This document shows, piece by piece, positions 43,299-53,070 of a stretch of 64,000 nucleotides of DNA. Origin of the DNA: Erysipelotrichaceae bacterium. GTDB lineage: Bacteria > Bacillota_I > Bacilli_A > Erysipelotrichales > Erysipelotrichaceae. Positions within the stretch are counted from its first letter, which is position 1, and every line of letters starts with the position of its first letter. Under the pieces are notes generated by a model. That model saw nothing but the letters and a program-made list of their open reading frames with translations. It was not told the DNA's origin and ran no database searches. The position numbers and the translations under genes were made by a program. Location: contig JAFRIG010000017.1 of assembly GCA_017432895.1 (NCBI GenBank), forward strand, positions 45,064 to 109,063, read 5' to 3'.

Positions 43299-45412
43299 CA
43301 GGCAAGTTCCTCCTTTGAAAGCTGGGAATAGGCGATCTGCCGGTAGACCTCACAGTCTTTAAGCAGCTCCTCGTGTTTACCCTCTCCCACGATCTTGCCT
43401 TCATCCAGCACGATGATCTTATCGGCATTCTTGATCGTTGCGATCCTCTGCGCCACGATGAAGACCGTCGATTTGGTCTTTTCAATAAGTTTATTCAAAG
43501 CCGCTCGTAGTTTCTTATCCGTCTCATAGTCCAAAGCCGAGAAACTGTCATCAAAGATATAGATATTGCGTTTTTCCGCCAGTGCTCTGGCAATGGACAG
43601 ACGCTGTTTTTGACCACCCGAGACATTGGTACCGCCCTGCGTAATCGTAGCATCAAGACCGCCTTCCTTTTCCGCCACGATATTTTCGGATTGGGAAATG
43701 CGAATGGCTTCACTCAGATCTTCTTCACTGATATCCCGACCAAACTCGATATTGGAACGGATATCCCCGGTAAACAGGACCGCCTTTTGCGTAGCCATAC
43801 CGATCTTGTCGTGCAATTGTTTCTGCTCAACGTCTCTGATATCTTCGCCACAATAAGTGATCCTTCCCTCACTGACATCGAAGAGTCTTGGTATAAGTTT
43901 GATGATCGTCGATTTGCCCGAACCGGTCGAACCGATGAATGCCACCGTCTCGCCAGGCTCGGCTTTAAAGCTCACATCCTCTAAGACCGCCTCTTCGGCA
44001 CCGGGATAGCGGAAAGTCACATGTTCAAAAGACAGGACCCCGTTTTCTTGAGGCAGCTGTTTGGGCTCTTCGGGATCCAGAATGACATTTTGTGTATCCA
44101 GTACTTCCTTGATACGTTTGACGGAAACCAAAGATCGCGGAATCATGAAGAAGGAGACCGTGACCATCATGAAAGACATGACTACATGCATCGCATACTG
44201 GCTGAAAGCCATCATGTCGCCGATCGTCATCGCATCGATATCGATCTGCTTGGCCGCAAACCAGGTGATGGAAACCGTCAAAGCATTCATGACCAAAGTC
44301 ATGACCGGACCCATGATGTTCATGACATTGGAAACAAAGAGATCCGTTTTTCTTAAATCACTGTTGATATCATCGAATTTCTGCTCCTCGATCTTTTGCG
44401 AATTGAAGGCTCTTATTACCAGCATGCCATCCAGGAATTCACGCATGACATTGTTTATCTTATCCGTCAGTTTCTGAATGACTTCGAATTTTGGTACCGC
44501 AAAGACTGCCAGCACGACCATCGCACAGACGATGACCCCGATCGCTACGATCAAAAGCCACGAGATATTGGGATAACGCAGAACTTTGAAGACCGCCGTG
44601 ATACCCATGATCGGCGACATCAGCATCATCCGCATCATCATCTGGATCAGCTGCTGGATCTTGGTGATATCGTTGCCCGTCCTGGTGATCAAAGAGGAAG
44701 TCGAGAATCTTGAGAATTCACTGGAAGAGAAAGATTCGACTTTCGCAAAGACATCGCGGCGCATGGTAGCTGCGATCTTGGTTGCCGTGCTGGTTGCCAG
44801 ATAGGTCGACAGGATCTGTACTACGACCCCGACCGCGGCTATCGCCAGCATCTTCAATCCGGCACTTAAGATATATGAGGTTTGGATACTGTCAGCTGCC
44901 AGACCAACATCGGCATATAAGTCCCGGATATACAGTCTGGCCATCGAAGAATAGTTGTCCTCTAAGCCACTTAGTTTATCAGCCAGCTGTGCCTTGATCG
45001 CCGAAGCATCTGTCTCGTTGTCCAAACCATATTGCCCGGCCAGATAATTGTAGACCAAAGCTTCCAGCATCACCTCATCAAGCTCATCGTTTATAAGCAG
45101 ATAGGCATCCTCATTTAAAACGACCTGCTGCTTATCGACGCTTAAAACCGAGCCCTTATTGACTTTCTGGTAAGCGCTCATGACTTTGGCTGTATCTTCT
45201 GCCGACAAAAACCTGATGATCTTATCCATATCCTTTTGGGTAACGATCATTGGCTTGGTCTCCGTGATACCCCCATATTGAATGCCGTTGGTTACGATAC
45301 CCGACATGTAGTCAGGCAAAGTCAGTTCCGTCTGTACCTGCAGGAAAGTCAAAGCGATGACCGCAATGACGATAAGCAGATACGGTTTCATGTACTTAAA
45401 GATCAGCTTCAT
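43298..45412 (-). CDS. MarR-linked ABC exporter, large subunit with extracytoplasmic domain
   Basis: 704 residues, about 110 more than usual. Membrane helix 1 (about 10-30) is followed by some 135 extra residues outside the membrane before helix 2 (about 180-205). The ABC domain has Walker A GSTGSGKSTIIKL, signature NVSGGQKQR and Walker B IYIFDDSFSALD, again with Asp for the catalytic Glu. Its start overlaps the marR stop by 17 bases. The extra domain could gate or bind the exported compound; seen in some Gram-positive exporter pairs, function not clear. Confidence 0.86.
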   Translation of the reverse strand: MKLIFKYMKPYLLIVIAVIALTFLQVQTELTLPDYMSGIVTNGIQYGGITETKPMIVTQKDMDKIIRFLSAEDTAKVMSAYQKVNKGSVLSVDKQQVVLNEDAYLLINDELDEVMLEALVYNYLAGQYGLDNETDASAIKAQLADKLSGLEDNYSSMARLYIRDLYADVGLAADSIQTSYILSAGLKMLAIAAVGVVVQILSTYLATSTATKIAATMRRDVFAKVESFSSSEFSRFSTSSLITRTGNDITKIQQLIQMMMRMMLMSPIMGITAVFKVLRYPNISWLLIVAIGVIVCAMVVLAVFAVPKFEVIQKLTDKINNVMREFLDGMLVIRAFNSQKIEEQKFDDINSDLRKTDLFVSNVMNIMGPVMTLVMNALTVSITWFAAKQIDIDAMTIGDMMAFSQYAMHVVMSFMMVTVSFFMIPRSLVSVKRIKEVLDTQNVILDPEEPKQLPQENGVLSFEHVTFRYPGAEEAVLEDVSFKAEPGETVAFIGSTGSGKSTIIKLIPRLFDVSEGRITYCGEDIRDVEQKQLHDKIGMATQKAVLFTGDIRSNIEFGRDISEEDLSEAIRISQSENIVAEKEGGLDATITQGGTNVSGGQKQRLSIARALAEKRNIYIFDDSFSALDYETDKKLRAALNKLIEKTKSTVFIVAQRIATIKNADKIIVLDEGKIVGEGKHEELLKDCEVYRQIAYSQLSKEELA

Positions 45413-45842
45413 CTTCCGCCTCCCTTATATTCTTTACAAATCTTTCCGCCACCCGATAGAAAGCTTCAAGATCCTTTTCATCAATTCCCTTCAGCATCAA
45501 AGCCTCTAGCTCCTCGCCTCTTTGGGCGACTCTTTCCCCATAGCCTTTTAGTCTTTCCGTAACCCGGATGTAGTTGCGTCGGCGATCTTCGGCAGCATTT
45601 TCCCGATAAATGAGATCCTTATCTTCCAAAGAATTCAGACAGCCCGTCATCGACGCCTTCTTGAGCCCCGTGAGATCCTCCAGATCCTTCTGACAGATAT
45701 CTTCCCCCTCATGGGTCAAAAGATAGTTGACGATCTGAAACTGGGTAAGATTGAGACCCTTTTTCACCTCAAAGCCATGGGACATATATTTTTTAATACC
45801 GTGATCCAGCCTGATCACTTCCTTCAAGATCCCTTTTTCCAT
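45396..45842 (-). CDS. MarR-family transcriptional regulator
   Basis: 148 residues. The winged helix is seen at about 35-100: LTQFQIVNYLLTHEGEDICQKDLEDLTGLKKASMTGCLNSLEDKDLI, then the wing AAEDRRRNYIRVTERLK with the conserved Asp-Arg-Arg. First gene of an operon with an ABC exporter pair. GGAGGG precedes the ATG. A perfect 10-bp inverted repeat overlaps the transcription start, so it very likely represses its own operon. Confidence 0.9.
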   Translation of the reverse strand: MEKGILKEVIRLDHGIKKYMSHGFEVKKGLNLTQFQIVNYLLTHEGEDICQKDLEDLTGLKKASMTGCLNSLEDKDLIYRENAAEDRRRNYIRVTERLKGYGERVAQRGEELEALMLKGIDEKDLEAFYRVAERFVKNIREAEDEADL

Positions 45843-45854
45843 ATCCCTCCAAAA

Positions 45855-45878
45855 AATTAGTTTGTTTCCAAACTAATT
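45855..45878 (-). promoter_or_regulatory. MarR operator
   Basis: AATTAGTTTG (45855-45864) and CAAACTAATT (45869-45878) form a perfect inverted repeat with a four-base centre, typical of MarR sites. It lies between the ribosome site and the -10 TATAAT (45887-45882) on the minus strand, covering the expected transcription start. Confidence 0.8.
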
Positions 45879-45907
45879 ATTATTATATTCCTATTTTATA
45901 TATATAC

Positions 45908-45937
45908 AAGACCCCGCGATCTTCTCACGGGGTCTTT
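45908..45937. terminator. terminator between the symporter gene and marR
   Basis: AAGACCCCG / CGGGGTCTT, nine-bp stem with an 11-base loop and T-rich tail, after the stop of the GPH symporter on the minus strand. Confidence 0.8.
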
Positions 45938-45966
45938 TGTAAGTTTTAAATATTTGGTTTACGCAA

Positions 45967-47454
45967 CTACTCTTCAACCACCTTGGACTGATGTTCTGCA
46001 ATGTATGCCTGGATCTTCTTTCTCTCTTCCTGATCGATCGGATACTTCAGGCTGATCAATACAGCACACAAAGCCATGATCGCCGGTAACAGACCGATGA
46101 CAACGATCATCCATGTCAGCATCGTCGGCATCTTTGACAGTTCACCGATATAGTCACCGGTAACGGAATCGACACGATAGCCGATCGCGATCAGGATAGC
46201 TCCAACGATGGCGGAAGACAAAGCTGTCTGAGCTTTCTGCAAGAGACCACCTAAAACAGCCGAGAGAGCGGAACGGTCTTTGCCGGTCTTATAGATCGTG
46301 TAGTCCATGATCTCCATACCGATGCTGGAGCCCGGAATGAAGTCGACACCGATGAACAGCGCCATAATGAACATAGCGGCAAAGAAGACGACCGGCATTT
46401 TCTGTAAGAAACCGGTGATCTGGCCAATGAACATCAGTAAGCCGCCGGCTCCCTGCATGATCAAATCGAAACGCTGCATCTTGACGAAGTCGCCTTTGAA
46501 GGCTTTCAGGATCGGTGTCGCAATGACGGTACCCAGAATCAACGGGAACAGCATCATCAGCGAAACGATCATGGAATAAGTCGCCAGCGCGCCGTAATCG
46601 ACAACACCCGTGCTCAGATCCGTGCAATATGCATATTTGACATAGTAAGACGGAGCAGCAAATAAGAAGGTCCAGATGAAACCGGAGAAGACATCCTTGG
46701 CCGTATTGATAAGCATCGGCTTGTTGGTCTTGCACAGTTCGATGAAATCGGCTAACTTGACTTTTTCATCTTCATCCTGTTCCACGACATGCTTCTCTTT
46801 GACCATTAACCAGCCCAAGATCGAAATGACGCAAGAGATGCCCATCGCTATGGCCGCAACCAGCGTATAAGCCAGCTTGAAGCTGCCCACAGCCGCCTGA
46901 ACAGAAACGATGATGGCTGTCAAACCGGAACCGACCATACCCAGGACCATGACCCACAGACGCGGTCCGATCAGCAGTTTAGCTCTTTCTTCCGGATCGG
47001 AAGTCATCGTTCTGAATAAGAGGTTCTGGTTGTAGAAAGATGTACCGATATCGAAAACAAAATAGAAGAAGATGACCCAGATCGTGACCAGTAAAGGCGT
47101 CTTGGTTATCGCATTAGGAAGTGAATACAAAGCGATCGTGCCAAGTCCGGTCATGATGATGGAAAGCATGAAGAACGGCTTGTATTTGCCATGCTTGGTG
47201 ACCTTGGCATTATCCATGATCGTACCCTGGATCGGATCATCGAACGCATCGATGAATCGCGCGGCCAGAAGTAAAGTCGTGGCAAGCGTAGCGCCCCATT
47301 CGCCTAAGCCCGCGTAGTCGGTCATGTAGTTCATGAACATCGTTGACATGAAGATCGCTGCCAGACCGTTGTTGGTCGATAAGGCAGTAGCACCGAAGAT
47401 CTCTTTAAAGCCTACGGCTTCTGCGGATCTCTCTTTTTTTTGTTTTTTAAACAT
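45967..47454 (-). CDS. GPH-family glycoside/pentoside symporter
   Basis: 495 residues with about 12 membrane segments. The GPH family motif AARFIDAFDDPIQGTIMDNAK lies after segment 2 and a second conserved loop follows segment 8. Such carriers take up xylosides, melibiose or glucuronides with Na+ or H+. It stands next to xylA and, upstream, has a CRE-like site and a perfect palindrome, so it is likely under catabolite control. About 50 residues of matching pattern are shared with the second symporter at 60298. Confidence 0.87.
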   Translation of the reverse strand: MFKKQKKERSAEAVGFKEIFGATALSTNNGLAAIFMSTMFMNYMTDYAGLGEWGATLATTLLLAARFIDAFDDPIQGTIMDNAKVTKHGKYKPFFMLSIIMTGLGTIALYSLPNAITKTPLLVTIWVIFFYFVFDIGTSFYNQNLLFRTMTSDPEERAKLLIGPRLWVMVLGMVGSGLTAIIVSVQAAVGSFKLAYTLVAAIAMGISCVISILGWLMVKEKHVVEQDEDEKVKLADFIELCKTNKPMLINTAKDVFSGFIWTFLFAAPSYYVKYAYCTDLSTGVVDYGALATYSMIVSLMMLFPLILGTVIATPILKAFKGDFVKMQRFDLIMQGAGGLLMFIGQITGFLQKMPVVFFAAMFIMALFIGVDFIPGSSIGMEIMDYTIYKTGKDRSALSAVLGGLLQKAQTALSSAIVGAILIAIGYRVDSVTGDYIGELSKMPTMLTWMIVVIGLLPAIMALCAVLISLKYPIDQEERKKIQAYIAEHQSKVVEE

Positions 47455-47467
47455 AATTACCCCTTCC

Positions 47468-47482
47468 CGAATCTTTGATTCG
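47468..47482. promoter_or_regulatory. palindrome in symporter leader
   Basis: CGAATC-TTT-GATTCG, 6-bp perfect arms, downstream of the -10 region and before the ribosome site of the symporter gene. It could be an operator or a leader hairpin. Confidence 0.35.
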
Positions 47483-47492
47483 ATACCTTGAT

Positions 47493-47506
47493 TATAAGCG
47501 CTTACA
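47493..47506 (-). promoter_or_regulatory. CRE-like catabolite site over the symporter -10
   Basis: On the minus strand TGTAAGCGCTTATA fits the CRE consensus (TGNAANCGNTNNCA-like) with the central AAGCGCTT. The following TATAAT-like bases overlap its end. CcpA repression is inferred. Confidence 0.6.
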
Positions 47507-47622
47507 TCAAGGCTTTATATCGAATTTTAATTTTTCTTATACAATATTAGATAATGTATCAAGAAAATGATGAACCAAAAGTAAAAAGTTCAAAAAACCG
47601 AACAAAATCAATCATTCATAAT

Positions 47623-47676
47623 AAAAGCGCCTATTGGTTGTCACGTCCAACACGTGATTTCCATAGGCACTTTTTT
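47623..47676 (-). terminator. large terminator hairpin downstream of xylA
   Basis: AAAAGCGCCTAT (47623-47634) pairs with ATAGGCACTTTT (47663-47674) with one mismatch, and inside it TCACGT pairs with ACGTGA. T-rich tails on both sides. The 281 bases between the symporter gene and xylA hold this, the CRE and the palindrome; no gene is seen in it. Confidence 0.75.
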
Positions 47677-47735
47677 AGTTTTCGAAGTTGAAGTCACCAG
47701 GTCATTTGCCAGATCCCGGAGACTTTGATGAGAAA

Positions 47736-49055
47736 CTATTTAAACAGGATGTTGTTCATAACGGACTCAAGATATTCCTGTCTACCTGATCCGGGCAGTT
47801 CCGGAGCACCAAGCTCTTCCGCATAATGGAACAGCTCTTCCAGACTCGTCTCGTTGTTTCTGATCTTCTGGCCCAGTTCGTTGTTCCAGGAGGAATATTT
47901 GTCCTTGACGAACTGATCGATACGACCGTCTTCAATGATCTCTGCCGCTTTGATTAATCCTAAGGCGAAAGTATCCATACCCAGGATATAGGCGTGGAAC
48001 ATATCTTCCAGCGTATAGGAAGGACGTCTGGTCTTGGAGTCGAAGTTGAAGCCACCGGTCAGACCACCATTCTTCAATACTTCATACATACATAAAGTCG
48101 CATCATAGACGTTGAACGGGAATTCATCGGTATCCCAACCCAGTAACATGTCGCCCTGGTTGGCGTCGATGGAGCCTAACATGCCATTGATTGCGGAGAT
48201 GCGCAGGTCATGCTGGAAAGTATGACCGGCCAAAGTCGCATGGTTGGCTTCGATGTTCATCTTGAAATCCTTATCCAAACCATACTGTCTTAAGAAACCG
48301 ATGGCCGTTGCCGCATCGAAGTCATACTGGTGCTTCATCGGCTCTTTCGGTTTGGGTTCGATATAGAAGTCACCCTTGAAACCGATAGATCTTCCATAAT
48401 CCACCGCCATATGCATCAGCTTGGCGATATTCTCCTGTTCAAACTTCACATCGGTATTAAGTAAGGTCTCATAACCTTCTCTACCGCCCCAGAAGACATA
48501 ACCTTTGCCACCTAACTTGACCGTCAGATCCAAAGCCTTCTTGATCTGAGCTGCCGCAAAAGCGTAGACATCGACCGAGTTGGTGGAACCAGCGCCGTTC
48601 ATGAAACGCGGATTGCCAAACATGTTGGCCGTGCCCCACAGACACTTGATGTCGGTACCTTCCATCTTTTCCAGGATGTAGTCCGAGATCTCATCGAGTC
48701 TTCTGTTGGTCTCTTTGATGTCATCAGCTTCCGGAACCAGGTCCACATCATGGAAGCAGAAGTATCTGATACCTAACTTCTTCATGAATTCAAAACCGGC
48801 ATCGACCTTGGCTTTGGCATGTTCCATGGTGCCCTTTTCAGATGCGCCGAAAGATTTGTCAGCCGTATCACGGCCAAACATGTCGGTACCACCGGCACAG
48901 AGGTTGTGCCACCAGGCCATCGCAAACGGCAGATGTTCGCTCATCTTCTTGCCCATGATGACTCGATCGGCATCGTAGTACTTGAAAGCCATAGGGTTCG
49001 TCGAATCCTTGCCCTCAAACACAATTACGGGGATGTTTTCAAAAATCTCGCTCAT
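47736..49055 (-). CDS. xylA: xylose isomerase
   Basis: 439 residues, a class II xylose isomerase. Motifs: [14 protein letters not shown] near the start, [11 protein letters not shown] (catalytic His), the metal-binding [24 protein letters not shown], and [15 protein letters not shown]. It converts D-xylose to D-xylulose. AAGGAG precedes the ATG. It is the last gene of the operon xylB - GH43 - xylA. A terminator follows. Confidence 0.97.
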   Translation of the reverse strand: MSEIFENIPVIVFEGKDSTNPMAFKYYDADRVIMGKKMSEHLPFAMAWWHNLCAGGTDMFGRDTADKSFGASEKGTMEHAKAKVDAGFEFMKKLGIRYFCFHDVDLVPEADDIKETNRRLDEISDYILEKMEGTDIKCLWGTANMFGNPRFMNGAGSTNSVDVYAFAAAQIKKALDLTVKLGGKGYVFWGGREGYETLLNTDVKFEQENIAKLMHMAVDYGRSIGFKGDFYIEPKPKEPMKHQYDFDAATAIGFLRQYGLDKDFKMNIEANHATLAGHTFQHDLRISAINGMLGSIDANQGDMLLGWDTDEFPFNVYDATLCMYEVLKNGGLTGGFNFDSKTRRPSYTLEDMFHAYILGMDTFALGLIKAAEIIEDGRIDQFVKDKYSSWNNELGQKIRNNETSLEELFHYAEELGAPELPGSGRQEYLESVMNNILFK

Positions 49056-49070
49056 TTCTTTCTCCTTCTT

Positions 49071-50564
49071 TTATCTGAAATTAAGTTTTAATAGATCTGC
49101 TTTTCCTTTTGAATGATAGACCAGCTTCAAGGCTGCCGTACCTGTATGCGACAAACTGATAGAAGCCTTGGACCAGTGATCGCATTTTTCGCATGTGATC
49201 TTTCCAGCCTGTTCATCATCAAGACAGACATCGAAATAGCCCTCTTCATCCGCCTTGTAGTCGATGATCAGATCACATGTTCCCTCAAAGTCAAAGTACT
49301 TATAGGCGATCAGTGTGCCTTCGCCGATCTGCGTAATATAACGGTTCTTGCCATCATCGGTAATAAATGGACAGCTGATCCTTTGAATGCTTAAGCCAAC
49401 ATGTGGCATCTTGCCGTTAGTCAGGTTGCAGGCTATAATTGCCGGATATTCACCTTGCGCTTTTAATGGTCCGTCATTGAGACCGCAGGAAGTCATCTCC
49501 ACCTGCGGGATGCTGCCATCTTCTTTGATCTCTATCTTCTCGGCACAGGCTTGTCGGCTGTATGGAGTGCCATGGGTATGACGGTGATAGAAGATATACC
49601 ACTGATCCTTGACCTTGACGATGCTGCCGTGGTTGTTGCCGGTCATTGCCAGCCTGTCTTTGGTTTCTCTTCCTTTGTAGCCGACATCGCCATTGGAAAT
49701 GATGACCCCGCCGTAATGGAAGTCATGATCCGGATAATCACTAGTGGCATAACAGAGTTCGTGGTTAACTTCTGAAGAATAGATGAAGTAGTACTTGTCA
49801 CCTATCTTCCTGATGGAACTGGCTTCAAAGAAGGCGTGTCCCTGAAACTGAGTCCCATAAGCGTCGAACTGTCCGGGCATGATCTTCATCGGTTCACTTT
49901 TCACCGTCAGCATGTCATCAGCCAGTTCGACCGTAAAGGCACCTTGAATGCCTAAAGGTTCGGCCTTTATTTCTTCTTTGGTCTTATCAAACAGTTTTCT
50001 TTCCACGATCTTTAAGGTCGGTTTGATCAAAGCCTTTTTGATCTTGCCCATATTGGCCATCTGCGGAGCACCGATCGCCCAGCCGTAATATAAGCGGATC
50101 ACACCGTCATCATTGATAACGGCCGGATCAAAAGTGATATGGCGCTGATAGTCGCTTCCATCTTCGTTGCGTACACAGCCGTGATAGGCATAAGGGCCTT
50201 CCGGCTTATCAGCCACAGCCACATGGATGGGCCCGGTAAAAGCCCCGCCGGCCAAAGCGTAGTAGAGATAATAACGTCCGTCATTGCCTTCCACCACATC
50301 CGGGGCATAGAGATCCTTGTATTTGCCATTAGGATCGTAGTCGGGATCCAGCGATTTATCATAGCTGATGCCATGATATGTCCAATCGCTTAGATCATCT
50401 ACAGGTGCCGAGTAGAAAGTGTAGTTTTCTTCACAATACCTTTTCCCGCCTTCTCTATCATGCGAACCGAAGACATACAGACGGTCATTGAAGACGTGTG
50501 GTTCGCCATCGGGGATATAGACATCCAAAGGCAGATAGGGATTATAAACCTGTTTCTTAGTCAT
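49071..50564 (-). CDS. GH43 beta-xylosidase/arabinofuranosidase-like enzyme
   Basis: 497 residues. The five-bladed propeller of GH43 fills about 1-330: VYIPDGEPHVF (base Asp19), LYAPDVVEG, HITFDPAVIND and FFEASSIRKI (acid Glu near 247). A C-terminal beta domain (about 390-497) follows. No signal peptide, so it acts on imported oligosaccharides. Lies between xylB and xylA with an eight-base overlap to xylB. A close paralogue is encoded at 58777. Confidence 0.85.
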   Translation of the reverse strand: MTKKQVYNPYLPLDVYIPDGEPHVFNDRLYVFGSHDREGGKRYCEENYTFYSAPVDDLSDWTYHGISYDKSLDPDYDPNGKYKDLYAPDVVEGNDGRYYLYYALAGGAFTGPIHVAVADKPEGPYAYHGCVRNEDGSDYQRHITFDPAVINDDGVIRLYYGWAIGAPQMANMGKIKKALIKPTLKIVERKLFDKTKEEIKAEPLGIQGAFTVELADDMLTVKSEPMKIMPGQFDAYGTQFQGHAFFEASSIRKIGDKYYFIYSSEVNHELCYATSDYPDHDFHYGGVIISNGDVGYKGRETKDRLAMTGNNHGSIVKVKDQWYIFYHRHTHGTPYSRQACAEKIEIKEDGSIPQVEMTSCGLNDGPLKAQGEYPAIIACNLTNGKMPHVGLSIQRISCPFITDDGKNRYITQIGEGTLIAYKYFDFEGTCDLIIDYKADEEGYFDVCLDDEQAGKITCEKCDHWSKASISLSHTGTAALKLVYHSKGKADLLKLNFR

Positions 50565-52041
50565 CGTTTTTTAGCTCCTTGTATAATTGTTTGACACTCG
50601 GATAGATCTTTGCGTATTTCTGATATCTTTCTTCGTAGCGTTTCGCGATCTTTTCATCAGCTTCAATATGACCCTTAACCTTAAACAGACTATCGGCACA
50701 TGCCTCGACACTCTCATATAAGCCATCGGCACACATGCCTAACATCGCTCCTCCATAACCGGGTCCTTCTTCCGAAGCGGGGATCAGTAATTCGATATTC
50801 AGCACATTGGCGATGATCCTGCACCAGAGTTTTGATCGGGAACCGCCGCCGCAGATATTGCTGGTAGTGATATTTATACCGGCAGCCTTCAGTTCTTCAA
50901 AACAGTCTCTGATCGCATAAGCTACACCTTCCAAGACCGCGAGATACATATCTTCTTTGGAAGTATCCATACTCATGCCGATAAACAATGATCTGGCATC
51001 GGTATCGTTGATCGGACTTCTTTCCCCCATCAGATAAGGCAGGAAGTAGACGTTGTTTCGACCTAACATCTCATCGTCGATCTTTGATTGTATCGCTTCA
51101 TAATCGCCATCTTTCAGGATCTCTTCAGCGAACCACTTGTTACAAGAGGCGGCCGATAAGATACAGGCCATCAGATGATACTTCCCATTGGCATGGGCGA
51201 AGTTGTGGATCGCCTTGTTTTCGTTGTCCTTGAACTCATCGCAGGAGATGAATAAGGTCCCCGAAGTTCCCAAGGAGATGTTGCAGGAATTATCGTGGAC
51301 CGTAGCGGTACCGATAGCTGCCGCCGCATTGTCACCTGCTCCGGCGACGACCTTGACATCTTGTGATAAACCAAGTTCTTCGGCGATCTCTTTCTTCACT
51401 GTACCGATCACTTCATAGCTCTCATAGAGATCAGGTAGCTGACTTCTGTTTATACCACAGATCGCCAGCATTTCATCCGACCATTTCTTGTTCTTCACAT
51501 CTAACAATAAGGTGCCCGAAGCATCGGAATAGTCCCCCGCAAAGACCCCAGTGAGACGATAATTGATATAGTCTTTCGGCAACATGATCCTGGCGATCTT
51601 CTTGAAGTTTTCCGGTTCGTTGTTTTTAACCCACAGGATCTTGGGAGCCGTGAAACCCGCAAAGGCCATGTTGGCGGTATATTGACTTAATTTTTCAACA
51701 CCGATAACTTCATTTAAATATACCATCTCTTTATCCGTGCGGCCATCATTCCACAAAATAGCCGGTCTGATCACTTCATCCTGTTCATCCAGGATCACCA
51801 GACCATGCATCTGGCCACCGGCGCCGATCGCCCTGACCTTCTTGGGATCATAGCCCTTCAGCAGTTCTTTTAAACCTTCTTTGACGGCTTTCTTCCAGTC
51901 CTCAGGGTCCTGTTGCGACCAGCCCGGTTTGGGAAAATACAAAGGATATTCTTTACTGATACTGTTTAAGATGTTTCCGGTTTCATCGACCAGCAGCAGT
52001 TTGACGGCACTGGTCCCCAGATCGATTCCGATATAGTACAT
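50557..52041 (-). CDS. xylB: xylulokinase
   Basis: 494 residues of the FGGY kinase family. N-terminal GIDLGTSAVKLLLVDETG phosphate loop, GQMHGLVILDEQ, and the C-terminal ICGGGSRSKLWCRIIAN signature are seen. It phosphorylates D-xylulose to xylulose-5-phosphate with ATP. First gene of the xyl operon; divergent from an AraC regulator. GGAAGAA precedes the ATG. Confidence 0.95.
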   Translation of the reverse strand: MYYIGIDLGTSAVKLLLVDETGNILNSISKEYPLYFPKPGWSQQDPEDWKKAVKEGLKELLKGYDPKKVRAIGAGGQMHGLVILDEQDEVIRPAILWNDGRTDKEMVYLNEVIGVEKLSQYTANMAFAGFTAPKILWVKNNEPENFKKIARIMLPKDYINYRLTGVFAGDYSDASGTLLLDVKNKKWSDEMLAICGINRSQLPDLYESYEVIGTVKKEIAEELGLSQDVKVVAGAGDNAAAAIGTATVHDNSCNISLGTSGTLFISCDEFKDNENKAIHNFAHANGKYHLMACILSAASCNKWFAEEILKDGDYEAIQSKIDDEMLGRNNVYFLPYLMGERSPINDTDARSLFIGMSMDTSKEDMYLAVLEGVAYAIRDCFEELKAAGINITTSNICGGGSRSKLWCRIIANVLNIELLIPASEEGPGYGGAMLGMCADGLYESVEACADSLFKVKGHIEADEKIAKRYEERYQKYAKIYPSVKQLYKELKNDD

Positions 52042-52097
52042 ATGATTCTTCCTTTTCCTTCATTTTCAGTTTATGTTTTTTTCTTTTTTTCAACAAT

Positions 52098-52125
52098 GAC
52101 AATATAGGCCTTATGACACGACAAT
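52098..52125. promoter_or_regulatory. direct repeats between xylB and AraC genes, candidate activator site
   Basis: GACAAT occurs at 52098-52103 and 52120-52125, starts 22 bases apart, about two helical turns. AraC-type activators bind such direct half-sites. They lie in the 111-base divergent promoter region of xylB and the AraC gene. Confidence 0.45.
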
Positions 52126-52152
52126 CTTGCGATTATCTGCTAAGATGAGATT

Positions 52153-53070
52153 ATGCTGGAATACGAGATCATAAACAACCCAAGAATCAGAAGGATCAAC
52201 CTTTTTGTCAATGAAGTCACCTATCGTGCCCACCACCTGCATAGCGAAACGGAGATAATTTTACTGATGGACGGCAAGGGAGAGATCACCATCTCGGGCA
52301 AGTCCCTTCCCGTAGAAAAAGACGATATTATTCTGATCAATGGAGCCCAACCTCATGAGATCCGCGCAAATCAGGAAAAGCTGCTTTGCCTGATCTTACA
52401 AGTCTCCCGCAGTTTTCTAAATGAATATGTAAACGACCTGAGAAACATCAGTTTTATGGATAATGTCATTTCTCATAACGATAAAAGTAATGAAGATCTA
52501 AGAGCCATCATGTACGAACTTGGAAAGATCTATTTTGCGAATAATGAGAACTATCAGCTCAAATGTATCAGCCTGCTTACCGGTCTTATAAGCAGCTTAT
52601 TGGACAGCTGTGCCTATGAGAAGATCCCCGAGAACGTCTTTGAAAGAAAGCTGCAGAAAGAAGAAAGGATCAGCCGCATCCTAAGTGAGATCGAAGACCG
52701 TCATCAGGAACAGATCCGTCTGGAAGATATCGCCAAAAAGGAAGGGATCACGGTAACTCACCTTTCCCATCTGATCAAAGATTCTTGCGGTATCGGCTTT
52801 CAGGACTATCTCTCCGATATTCGCTTTGAACATTCACTTTCCCTTTTGGCTAACGACAAGCTGTCTCTCTCGGATATTGCTCAGGAAAGCGGCTTCTCCG
52901 AACTCAAATACATGAATGCCATGTATCTCAAGACCTTCTCCCTTTCTGCCGCCAAATATCGCCAGGAAGTTCCACAGATCTCCTACACCAAGAAAAAAGA
53001 TGCTTTCACCTTGGAAAACATCCTTGATCCAAACGATAGTCTTTCGATTATCAGAAAGTATTCTATATAA
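52153..53070 (+). CDS. AraC-family regulator of the xylose operon
   Basis: 305 residues. An N-terminal cupin domain (about 15-130) with HLHSETEIILLMDGKGEI and GAQPHEI binds the sugar. A C-terminal double helix-turn-helix follows (about 180-275), ending DIAQESGFSELKYMNAMYLKTFSLSAAKYR. Divergent from xylB, so it most likely activates xylB-GH43-xylA. The ATG has no good Shine-Dalgarno. It ends one base before the convergent epimerase gene, with no room for a terminator. Confidence 0.88.
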   Translation: MLEYEIINNPRIRRINLFVNEVTYRAHHLHSETEIILLMDGKGEITISGKSLPVEKDDIILINGAQPHEIRANQEKLLCLILQVSRSFLNEYVNDLRNISFMDNVISHNDKSNEDLRAIMYELGKIYFANNENYQLKCISLLTGLISSLLDSCAYEKIPENVFERKLQKEERISRILSEIEDRHQEQIRLEDIAKKEGITVTHLSHLIKDSCGIGFQDYLSDIRFEHSLSLLANDKLSLSDIAQESGFSELKYMNAMYLKTFSLSAAKYRQEVPQISYTKKKDAFTLENILDPNDSLSIIRKYSI

